Part shown: piece after piece, positions 1 to 5,126 of the stretch
Numbering within the stretch: the first letter of the stretch is position 1
How the letters are laid out: the number at the start of each line of letters is the position of its first letter
From: Acidobacteriota bacterium
Lineage (GTDB): Bacteria > Planctomycetota > Phycisphaerae > WQYP01 > JAJZKJ01
Length of the DNA stretch: 5,371 nucleotides
Direction of reading: 5' to 3'
NCBI GenBank assembly: GCA_021804195.1
Contig: JAJZKJ010000191.1
Coordinates: 1 to 5,371 of the forward strand
The notes under the pieces: model-generated
Told to the model about the DNA's origin: nothing
The model's input: only the letters and a program-made list of their open reading frames with translations
Database searches by the model: none
Made by a program: the position numbers and the translations under genes

Positions 1-1
1 G

Positions 2-192
2 ATTGACACCGCGACAGTCTGGGGGAATTAATGCGGCTGCCGGGGATGCGGAGGAGAGAAGCCGAGCGGATTCTGCGGACCCGGCCGCTGGCCAATAAAC
101 GGGAGCTATTGCTGCGCGCGCTGGTGACGCCGGCACAATATCGCCGCTGGGCGCCCTATCTGGTGGCGCGGCATTCCTCGACCCGGCGCTGA
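2..192 (+). CDS. Helix-hairpin-helix (HhH) domain protein, C-terminal fragment with an apparent frameshift
   Basis: The 5' part lies outside the window. From base 7 to the TGA at 190-192 the frame encodes an HhH core (ELMRLPGM, then REAERIL) followed by a tail with 'RPLANKREL' and 'VTPAQYRRW'. This resembles the small ComEA-like HhH proteins common in Acidobacteria, where LPGIG...AxxII is followed by GRPYxxKxxL and a 'VPQATYDKI'-like segment. In families of this type the HhH binds DNA non-specifically through the backbone. The usual preceding hallmark (I-N/D-T-A-T) is present as IDTATV at 2-19, but in another frame, which stops at 29-31. The downstream frame has its own stop at 4-6. The switch must fall between bases 17 and 28, at a G5 run (21-25). 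Removing two G restores the family's exact spacing; adding one G joins the frames with one extra residue. This may be a real pseudogene or a homopolymer sequencing error. The ATG at 31 would give only a 53-residue fragment lacking the first helix. Function is inferred from the motif only. Confidence 0.6.
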
Positions 193-369
193 ACCACTTT
201 TGCGCAATGACGGCGCCATTTTTATGCTTCGCCATTCCAGCGTTCGGCCTCAATAAGGAAGGGCCGTTTCTATTCACCCCATCCCTCTACGCGGGACGAG
301 GGCCCGGGCCATGCGATTTCGCATGGCTTTGTCAGTCGATTCGGCCGGTTCGCCGTCAGGTTCCCCCAT
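193..369. other. Convergent intergenic region
   Basis: This gap separates the ends of two converging genes. Apart from the perfect hairpin at 308-327, it holds a weaker 5-bp stem (CGGCC/GGCCG, about 245-266) followed by the T-rich TTTCTATT, which could help end the + strand gene. No open frame here has a convincing ribosome binding site or recognisable protein similarity. The only longer + strand frames run into the antisense of the minus-strand gene. Confidence 0.5.
308..327 (+). terminator. Candidate hairpin in the convergent gap (weak intrinsic terminator)
   Basis: The arm GCCATGCG pairs perfectly with CGCATGGC across a 4-base ATTT loop (8 bp), and two G-T wobble pairs can extend the stem. 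On the + strand it is followed only by TTTGT, so the U tract is short. On the minus strand no U tract follows. It sits 116 bases after the HhH stop and 42 bases beyond the stop of the convergent gene at 370, as expected for a terminator between convergent genes. The stem is certain; the function is inferred. Confidence 0.4.
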
Positions 370-606
370 TCAGGCGGCTTTTTTGGGGGAACTGGCGTTG
401 CGCGACCGGGCGGATGCCTGGGCCTGCTGGCGATGCTCTTCCCAGCGGCGCTTGGCGGCTTCCGAGATGCGCGCCCGGCCTTCCGGGCTCAGCCGGTTGG
501 GAACGCTGCCGCTGAGCAGATGCTCGAGGGTGCGAATGGCTTCCGAGATGCGCGCCTGCTCCTGGCGCAGATCATCCAATGACTTTTGAATTTGTTCGGT
601 GTTCAT
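370..606 (-). CDS. Small coiled-coil / basic-motif protein of unknown function (78 aa)
   Basis: The ATG at 606-604 is preceded by AGGAA (619-615) with an 8-base spacer, which fixes this start over an in-frame TTG at 753. The product has two parts. Residues 1-31 are a charged predicted helix with a heptad-like pattern (MNTEQIQKSLDDLRQEQ, then ARISEAIRTLEHLL). Residues 38-60 carry RLSPEGRARISEAAKRRW followed by a charged helix. The tail (about 61-78) is rich in Ser, Arg, Lys and Ala. Small proteins with an N-terminal coiled coil and a 'LSPEARxRISEAxKKRW' motif recur in Acidobacteria as uncharacterised proteins. The basic motif also resembles the short repeats of NUMOD-type DNA-binding segments, so nucleic-acid binding is possible but unproven. 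ARISEA occurs twice (residues 18-23 and 45-50), encoded by a perfect 19-bp DNA repeat. The gene lies 162 bases after the M48 protease gene on the same strand and probably has its own promoter. Confidence 0.75.
   Translation of the reverse strand: MNTEQIQKSLDDLRQEQARISEAIRTLEHLLSGSVPNRLSPEGRARISEAAKRRWEEHRQQAQASARSRNASSPKKAA
457..556. repeat. Pair of perfect 19-bp direct repeats, in frame, within the small coiled-coil gene
   Basis: GGCTTCCGAGATGCGCGCC occurs at 457-475 and again at 538-556, offset by 81 bases (27 codons). Both copies are read in the same frame and encode ARISEA on the minus strand. The in-frame offset suggests an internal duplication of a helix segment, or gene conversion between two similar motifs. 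Flanking sequence is not duplicated. Confidence 0.9.
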
Positions 607-768
607 GAGTTGCGTTCCTGATTCGTTTACGGGACCGTGAGCGTCGCTCCACAACGATGCGCTTTTGCTTGGATGAGAGATGCAGACAAAAAGATGATTC
701 AAGGAAAGAGTCAAAAGTAGAAGCTTGGCTGAGTTACATGCCAACTGCCCCAACCCAGTCAGAGAACG
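607..768 (-). promoter_or_regulatory. Intergenic region, probably holding the promoter of the small coiled-coil gene
   Basis: The 162 bases between the M48 stop and the next start are longer than any other gap in this gene series and richer in A/T. On the minus strand a TTGACT element (714-709) matches the -35 consensus at 5 of 6 positions, but no good -10 hexamer follows at 16-18 bases, so the promoter is only a candidate. Just after the M48 stop a short stem, TTGGC/GCCAA (about 728-747), with a 10-base loop and moderately T-rich sequence after it could be a weak terminator. Confidence 0.3.
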
Positions 769-1842
769 TTAATGCGATCTGGTGAGCGCGCTGGAGGCCG
801 GCGCCGCGGGCTTGGGCCGCGCCAGCACCGGAGGCTGAATTTTGCGGGGCTTGTGCGGGCGTTGGACGGCATGGGTGCGGAACGAAGAAAGATGCATATG
901 AATCAGGCGGGCCAGGCGATGCTGGATACGCCGGAAATCGGAGGTATTCACCACATACTGCGGGCGCGGCGGCAGCACGCGGGCGATCTCGCACTGAGTC
1001 TCGGCGATGCGGGAGGGAGTTTCGGGATGGCTGGCGTAGGCGCGAGCCATCAGCCCCGGACGCTGGACTTCCAATTTTTCAATGTGCTGGAACTCATGAA
1101 TCAGACCTTCGGGATCATAACCGGTATTCCATAAATACTGAGTGCCCAGCCAGTCAGCTTCGCGCTCGGCCGCGCGGGAATAACGCATGAACTGATAGGG
1201 CAGGGCGAAATTGGCGCCTTCCTCGGCCAGCACTCCGCCCCAGCCGCCCATGGACCCGCCCACCACGATTTCGAGCGGCAGGGTCGCCAGTTGCAAGAGC
1301 GTGTCTTTGGTCATGTTGCGGGTGGCATGGCGGGCGGCAACGTGCCCAATTTCATGCGCCATGGCGCCGGCCATTTCGTCTTCGGCCCGGCTGGCCAGAA
1401 TCAGCCCGCTGTTGACAAAGAAAAATCCGCCCGGCAGAGCAAACGCATTAATGGTGCTGTTTTGAATGACATGCACGGTGAAAGGCACATGGGCATCGGA
1501 ATGGCGCACCAGATTCTGCGCAATACGGTTGATGTATTCGTTGACTTCCGGATCGGTAATGAGTTTGCTGTTTTGGATGACCTGCTGGGCGGCGCTTTGT
1601 CCCAGCGCAATCTCGTGCTTCATGGAATAAAAATCCAGGCCATGACCCACGCTGCGATGGCCGATTAAATCCACATTGGCTTCACTGCCGTGAAAATCCA
1701 AATGACAGTGCGCCGGCGCCGGCGCCAGTTGGGCGGCCAGGCCGGCGGCCACGCCGGTGATCAGCAGCAGCATGGCCCCTGATCGAAGCAGAGCTTTGAC
1801 CCAGGCTATATGCTTCCGAATGAAATTGCCGAGTTGCCGCAT
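769..1842 (-). CDS. M48 family zinc metalloprotease, exported (BepA/LoiP-like)
   Basis: This is a gluzincin protease predicted to act in the periplasm or envelope. Residues 1-45 look like an export signal: a basic start (RKHIAWVKALLR), a hydrophobic stretch (about 23-40), then APAPA, a possible signal peptidase I site. The peptidase domain spans about 68-290. It has FYSMKHEIALG (71-81), NAFALPGGFFFVNSGLIL (132-149), and the zinc/catalytic motif HEIGH (163-167; ligands H163 and H167, catalytic E164). It continues with EREAD (226-230; third ligand E226) and SHPETPSR (271-278), the region matching the His-switch segment of BepA. All key residues are present, so it should be active. Family members degrade misfolded envelope or outer-membrane proteins; the substrate here is unknown. 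There is no TPR domain. Instead, residues about 303-357 form a basic, Pro/His-rich tail. The ATG is preceded by GGAA (1852-1849) with a 6-base spacer. It starts 16 bases after the mnmE stop, so the two are probably cotranscribed. Confidence 0.92.
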   Translation of the reverse strand: MRQLGNFIRKHIAWVKALLRSGAMLLLITGVAAGLAAQLAPAPAHCHLDFHGSEANVDLIGHRSVGHGLDFYSMKHEIALGQSAAQQVIQNSKLITDPEVNEYINRIAQNLVRHSDAHVPFTVHVIQNSTINAFALPGGFFFVNSGLILASRAEDEMAGAMAHEIGHVAARHATRNMTKDTLLQLATLPLEIVVGGSMGGWGGVLAEEGANFALPYQFMRYSRAAEREADWLGTQYLWNTGYDPEGLIHEFQHIEKLEVQRPGLMARAYASHPETPSRIAETQCEIARVLPPRPQYVVNTSDFRRIQHRLARLIHMHLSSFRTHAVQRPHKPRKIQPPVLARPKPAAPASSALTRSH

Positions 1843-1858
1843 GCCACGTTCCAGAAAC

Positions 1859-3244
1859 TCACTTGCCTATGCAAAAACTGGAGAAGATCAAGCCCAGTAT
1901 ATCCTCCGCCGTGGTCTGACCGGTGAGCGCATCCAGCTCCTGAAGCGCGGCGTACAGGCAGACCAGAAGGGCTTCATGCGGCGCGGATTGCCGGTTGGCT
2001 GCAACCATGCGGGCCAGCGCGGCGGCCGCGGCCTCCAGGTGCCGGGCCTGGCGCTGGTTGGTGATCCATTCGCCGCTTTCCTCAGATTGGGGAACGAGGG
2101 TATGGGCCAAATATGCGCGTAACGCATCCAGGCCCTCGCCGGTGAGAGCTGAAACCTCCAGCCAGGGAGGCTGACCCGATGGGCAAGGGAAATGGATGGC
2201 TTGCATGGCGCGAGATTGTTCCTGGGCGCTCCAGGCGCATGGCAGGTCGCATTTATTGCGCGCCACAACCACGCGGGGCATTTGCGCGATCTGAGACATG
2301 AGGGAAAAATCAGCGTCGGTCAATGCCGCGGCGCCATCGAGAACCAGCAGCACAAGATCGGCCTCGGCAAGAGTTTCACGGGTTTTTTCCATGCCTTGCC
2401 GCTCGATGGCATGGGCGGCGTCGCGCAGTCCAGCCGTGTCGGCCAGTGTGACGGGAATGCCCGCCAACTGCAGCCGCTCGGTAATCACATCGCGCGTGGT
2501 GCCGGCCTCGGCCGCGACCAGGGCGCGTTCCATGGCCAACAGGCGGTTAAAAAGGCTGGACTTGCCGGCATTGGGCCGGCCGGCCAAGGCCAGCAAGGCG
2601 CCTTCACGGAGCCAGCGGCCCTGGGCATAACTGGCGGCCATGGCGGCTAAAACCGATTGCATGCGTTCTGCGGCGCCGGCAATTTCTTCCCGGCCGAGCT
2701 GGCTGACATCGTCATCGGCAAAGTCAATGCCAGCTTCAAGGCGGGCAATGAATTCACACAAATCATGTTTGAGCGGCTTGAGAGCGCGGGCCAGACTGCC
2801 TTCCATCTGGCGGGCGGCATGGCGGGCCTGGGCCAGGGTCTGGGCGTGAATCAGGTCGCCGATGGCCTCGGCCTGGGTCAAATCGAGGCGTCCGTTCAAA
2901 AAAGCCCGTTGGGTGAATTCTCCCGCTTCCGCCAGCCGCGCGCCCTGCTGGAGACATGCCTGGACCAAATGCCGCAGCAGGACCGGCGAGCCGTGGGCCG
3001 AGATTTCGATGACGTCTTCGGCGGTATAAGAACGCGGCGCGGGAAACCAGGCGACCAGCACTTCATCCACCAGTTCGCCATTTTCGCGCCATTTCGCGTG
3101 TTGCAGCCGCCAGGGACGCGGCCGCAGCCCGGGAAAAATCTGAAGGGCGATGGCGCGCGCCGCCGGACCCGAAAGACGCACCAAGCCCAAACCTCCGCGT
3201 CCCGGAGGGGTAGCGATGGCGACGATCGTATCTTGGGAATTCAT
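1859..3244 (-). CDS. mnmE: tRNA uridine-5-carboxymethylaminomethyl(34) synthesis GTPase MnmE (TrmE)
   Basis: MnmE works with MnmG in the cytoplasm to install (carboxymethyl)aminomethyl groups at wobble U34, using GTP, a folate one-carbon donor and FAD on MnmG. The 461-residue length is normal. The N-terminal folate-binding domain (about 1-120) begins DTIVAIATPPGRGGLG. The helical domain includes NGRLDLTQAEAIGDLI (117-132). The G domain lies within it: P-loop GRPNAGKSS (222-230, with N225 at the K+-coordinating position), AGTTRD (247-252), DTAG (269-272), the catalytic Glu at E281, NKCD (330-333) and SAL (365-367). The protein ends FCIGK with the family's conserved Cys (C458). All motifs are intact. 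The ATG at 3244-3242 is chosen because the family starts here; the frame stays open 60 residues further upstream, but that stretch overlaps the preceding gene and does not resemble MnmE. The ribosome binding site is poor (GAGAA about 10 bases upstream). A 4-codon reading frame (ATG at 3256) ends in a TGA overlapping the mnmE ATG. Neither mnmG nor rsmG, often nearby, is visible. Confidence 0.97.
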   Translation of the reverse strand: MNSQDTIVAIATPPGRGGLGLVRLSGPAARAIALQIFPGLRPRPWRLQHAKWRENGELVDEVLVAWFPAPRSYTAEDVIEISAHGSPVLLRHLVQACLQQGARLAEAGEFTQRAFLNGRLDLTQAEAIGDLIHAQTLAQARHAARQMEGSLARALKPLKHDLCEFIARLEAGIDFADDDVSQLGREEIAGAAERMQSVLAAMAASYAQGRWLREGALLALAGRPNAGKSSLFNRLLAMERALVAAEAGTTRDVITERLQLAGIPVTLADTAGLRDAAHAIERQGMEKTRETLAEADLVLLVLDGAAALTDADFSLMSQIAQMPRVVVARNKCDLPCAWSAQEQSRAMQAIHFPCPSGQPPWLEVSALTGEGLDALRAYLAHTLVPQSEESGEWITNQRQARHLEAAAAALARMVAANRQSAPHEALLVCLYAALQELDALTGQTTAEDILGLIFSSFCIGK

Positions 3245-3290
3245 GGATCGCGCATTCTCGCGGGCGGAAGGGCGGCACGCTTGAATGAAA

Positions 3291-3713
3291 TCAAGCCGGA
3301 TCGGGCAAGCCGTAGCGGCGCAGCAGTGCCGGCAACTGCAGAGAAAATGCCGAACGCGGCATGACGCGATCGCATCCGGCGGCCTGGGCGCTTTGCTTGA
3401 GTTCCGCCTGCAGATGGCTGACAAAGCCGATCAGGGAAATTTTTTTGCGCGCGGGATGGCGGTCAATGGCGCCGATGATTTCCAACGCCGGGCATTGCCG
3501 GGCATTGAGATCCACAATCACCAGATTGGGAGGCGCGGATTGCGCCAACTCGGCCTCGACTTCGGCCGGATTGCGGGCAATCTGCAGTTTCACGCCCAGC
3601 CAGCGGGCGGTCTCCTGGATTTTGGCGAGAAAAAATAAATCGTCCACCACGGCCAGAATCCGCCGTCCGGATTCTGCCTGGACATGGGAGGGAGGGGTGG
3701 TTGTGTGGCTCAT
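3291..3713 (-). CDS. Degenerate response-regulator receiver-like protein (140 aa)
   Basis: This is a single receiver-like (CheY-fold) domain without an output domain. After a disordered start (1-16), RRILAVVDDLFF (17-28) gives beta-1 with the acidic pair D24/D25. LVIVDLN (64-70) places D68 at the phosphoacceptor position. LIGFVSH (94-100) gives the Ser/Thr-like position S99. VMPRSAF (117-123) has R120 where true receivers carry the conserved Lys before Pro. The pattern 'DDLFF..KI..TA', 'VIVDL', 'GFVSH.Q.EL', 'MPRSAF...LP.LL' matches a widespread family of uncharacterised receiver-like proteins. Loss of the Lys suggests that phosphorylation-driven switching is altered or absent. Its ATG overlaps the ribH stop by four bases (ATGA), and a good site GGAAG (3726-3722) lies 8 bases upstream, so it is probably translationally coupled to ribH. 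mnmE follows 46 bases later. Target and kinase are unknown. Confidence 0.8.
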   Translation of the reverse strand: MSHTTTPPSHVQAESGRRILAVVDDLFFLAKIQETARWLGVKLQIARNPAEVEAELAQSAPPNLVIVDLNARQCPALEIIGAIDRHPARKKISLIGFVSHLQAELKQSAQAAGCDRVMPRSAFSLQLPALLRRYGLPDPA

Positions 3714-3726
3714 GTTTTGCGCTTCC
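3710..3726 (-). promoter_or_regulatory. ATGA stop/start overlap with ribosome binding site of the receiver-like gene
   Basis: The TGA of ribH (3712-3710) and the ATG of the next gene (3713-3711) share the ATGA at 3713-3710. GGAAG at 3726-3722, inside the ribH tail codons, is spaced 8 bases from the ATG. This arrangement is typical of translational coupling. Confidence 0.75.
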
Positions 3727-4264
3727 GGGAATTCCGCGTTTTGGTTTTTTTGACGGCAACCGGATGCGGCCCAGACATGGCGCGAAACAGATTCGCCATC
3801 TCGACTGCTGCCTGCGCCGCTTCCAGACCTTTATTCCCGGCCTTCAGGCCGGCGCGATCAATCGCTTCCTCTAAAGTCTCGCAGGTGAGGACGCCAAAGC
3901 TGTGAGGCACGCCGGTTTCCTGCGCCGATTGTCCGATGCCGCGCGTGACTTCACGGCTGATATAGTCAAAATGCGGGGTTTCACCCCGCAAAATCAAACC
4001 CAGGCAGATGATGGCGTGATAGCGTCCGCTGGCCGCGGCCCGGCGCGCCGCGATGGGAATTTCAAAGGCGCCCGGGGTACGGATGACTTGCAAATCCTGA
4101 GCCTGCGCTCCCATCCGCTGCAGGCCATCCAGCGCACCCGCCAGCAGCCTTTCGGTGATGAATTGATTAAAACGGCTGGTTACCAGGGCAAAACGGCATC
4201 CCTGCGCGCTATAACTTCCGGAAAGTGAACGGGCTAAAATTTGCGGGCGTGACTTGGATTTCAT
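3710..4264 (-). CDS. ribH: 6,7-dimethyl-8-ribityllumazine synthase
   Basis: RibH catalyses the penultimate step of riboflavin synthesis. It condenses 5-amino-6-ribitylamino-uracil with 3,4-dihydroxy-2-butanone 4-phosphate; the family usually assembles as pentamers or 60-subunit capsids. Visible motifs are RFN (31-33, with F32 stacking on the substrate), PGAFEIP (64-70), GLILRGETPHFDY (89-101, with catalytic H98), FGVLT (123-127) and RAGLKAGNKG (137-146, with phosphate-binding R137). These match Bacillus subtilis F22, H88 and R127 with a constant offset of 10, so the active site is intact. At 184 residues it is longer than the usual 150-160. The extra length is about 10 residues at the N-terminus and a basic tail (163-184, ending KKTKTRNSRKRKT). 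No Shine-Dalgarno is visible before the ATG; a 10-bp palindrome CCGGCGCCGG lies at 4273-4282. Translation may depend on the crotonase gene, whose stop is 30 bases upstream. nusB, a frequent downstream partner, is absent. Confidence 0.96.
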   Translation of the reverse strand: MKSKSRPQILARSLSGSYSAQGCRFALVTSRFNQFITERLLAGALDGLQRMGAQAQDLQVIRTPGAFEIPIAARRAAASGRYHAIICLGLILRGETPHFDYISREVTRGIGQSAQETGVPHSFGVLTCETLEEAIDRAGLKAGNKGLEAAQAAVEMANLFRAMSGPHPVAVKKTKTRNSRKRKT

Positions 4265-4294
4265 GCAGTTAACCGGCGCCGGCGGGACGATCGT

Positions 4295-5083
4295 TTAAAA
4301 ATCCGGATCGGCAAACCGGGGCGCTCGTTTTTGTAAAAAAGCCTGCGTGCCTTCGCGCATATCCCCAGTGCCACAGGCGAGGGCAAAAAGACTTGCCTCC
4401 AACTGCAACCCATCGGACAGGCTGGTTTCCATGCCCCGGCGCACGGCTTCGAGACATAGACGCAGAGCCCAGGGCGACAGGGCGGCGAGTTTGTGGGCAA
4501 ATTGCGTAGCGGCGGCGCGCAATTCAGAGGCCGGCGAAACCTGATTGACCAAGCCAAGCTGGAGCGCCCGGGCCGCGCTGACAGGCTCGCCCCCCAGCAG
4601 CATTTCCAGCGCCGGCCCGGCTCCGATCAGTCTAGGCAAACGCTGCGTACCGCCATAGCCGGGAATCAGGCCCAATTTAACTTCAGGCTGCCCCAGCCGC
4701 GCCGTCTCGGAGGCGATCCGAAAAGTACAAGCCAACGCCAGTTCGAGGCCGCCGCCCAGAGCCAGTCCATTGATGACCGCGATAACCGGCTTGGGAAATA
4801 ATTCAAACCGGCGCATGAGACTCTGCCCATCGAGGGCCATTTTCCGTCCGGTCAACGGGGTCAATTCCGTCAGTTCACTGATATCGGCGCCGGCGGCAAA
4901 GGCCTTTTCGCCCGCCCCGGTGAGCAAAATAACCCGAATGCCGGGATCCATTTGAACCCGATCCAGCGCCTGACCCAACTCGGTTAATAGCTGCTGGTTT
5001 AATGCATTCAATTTTTGCGGCCGGTTGAGCGTAATCCATGCCAACCCGCCATCGCGCTCGTATTGTATGGTGTCGAATGCCAT
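4295..5083 (-). CDS. Enoyl-CoA hydratase/isomerase family protein (crotonase, short-chain Crt type)
   Basis: This is a typical 262-residue crotonase that should hydrate 2-enoyl-CoA to 3-hydroxyacyl-CoA in fatty-acid, butyrate or amino-acid degradation. WITLNRPQKLNALN (16-29) is the family's first strand-turn signature. KAFAAGADISEL (60-71) and ALGGGLELALA (108-118) form the oxyanion hole, with backbone amides near A64 and G111. E114 and E134 (in GQPEVKLGLIPGYGGTQRLPR, 131 onward) correspond to the two catalytic glutamates of rat mitochondrial hydratase (E144 and E164). Having both favours a true hydratase over an isomerase or decarboxylase. The C-terminal trimerisation segment ends with REGTQAFLQKRAPRF. 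The exact substrate cannot be read from sequence. The ATG is preceded by a short CAGG (5093-5090). It is the first gene of the minus-strand cluster, and ribH begins 30 bases after its stop. Confidence 0.93.
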   Translation of the reverse strand: MAFDTIQYERDGGLAWITLNRPQKLNALNQQLLTELGQALDRVQMDPGIRVILLTGAGEKAFAAGADISELTELTPLTGRKMALDGQSLMRRFELFPKPVIAVINGLALGGGLELALACTFRIASETARLGQPEVKLGLIPGYGGTQRLPRLIGAGPALEMLLGGEPVSAARALQLGLVNQVSPASELRAAATQFAHKLAALSPWALRLCLEAVRRGMETSLSDGLQLEASLFALACGTGDMREGTQAFLQKRAPRFADPDF

Positions 5084-5117
5084 TACGCGCCTGCATGTAT
5101 CTATAGAACCTTACCTG

Positions 5118-5126
5118 ATTTTACCA
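5118..5126 (-). promoter_or_regulatory. Candidate extended -10 promoter for the crotonase-ribH-mnmE cluster
   Basis: The minus strand reads TGGTAAAAT (5126-5118), a TGN plus a -10 hexamer with one mismatch to TATAAT. This would place the transcription start near 5111 and leave a leader of about 27 bases before the ATG at 5083. No -35 hexamer is seen at 17-18 bases, which extended -10 promoters can lack. A second, poorer candidate is TATAGA at 5105-5100, which would leave a very short leader. Confidence 0.35.

Noticed and set aside
207..589. Two + strand frames (102 and 92 codons) across the left intergenic region and the small gene
   Set aside because: They overlap each other and the antisense of the coiled-coil gene, have no clear ribosome binding site and no recognisable product.
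607..753. 49-residue hydrophobic N-terminal extension of the small coiled-coil protein from a TTG at 753
   Set aside because: The ATG at 606 has a well-spaced ribosome binding site and begins the coiled-coil family pattern; the extension lies in A/T-richer intergenic DNA.
2192..2650. + strand frame of 152 codons antisense to the MnmE G domain
   Set aside because: It is an antisense shadow of the mnmE codons, with no recognisable domain.
2657..3364. Long + strand open frame of 235 codons antisense to mnmE
   Set aside because: It is the complement of a fully conserved mnmE gene; long antisense frames are expected in high-GC coding DNA, and its product shows no family resemblance.
3245..3424. 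60-residue cysteine-rich N-terminal extension of MnmE from a TTG at 3424
   Set aside because: It overlaps the preceding receiver-like gene by about 134 bases. The family starts at the ATG at 3244, and the Cys content arises from out-of-frame reading.
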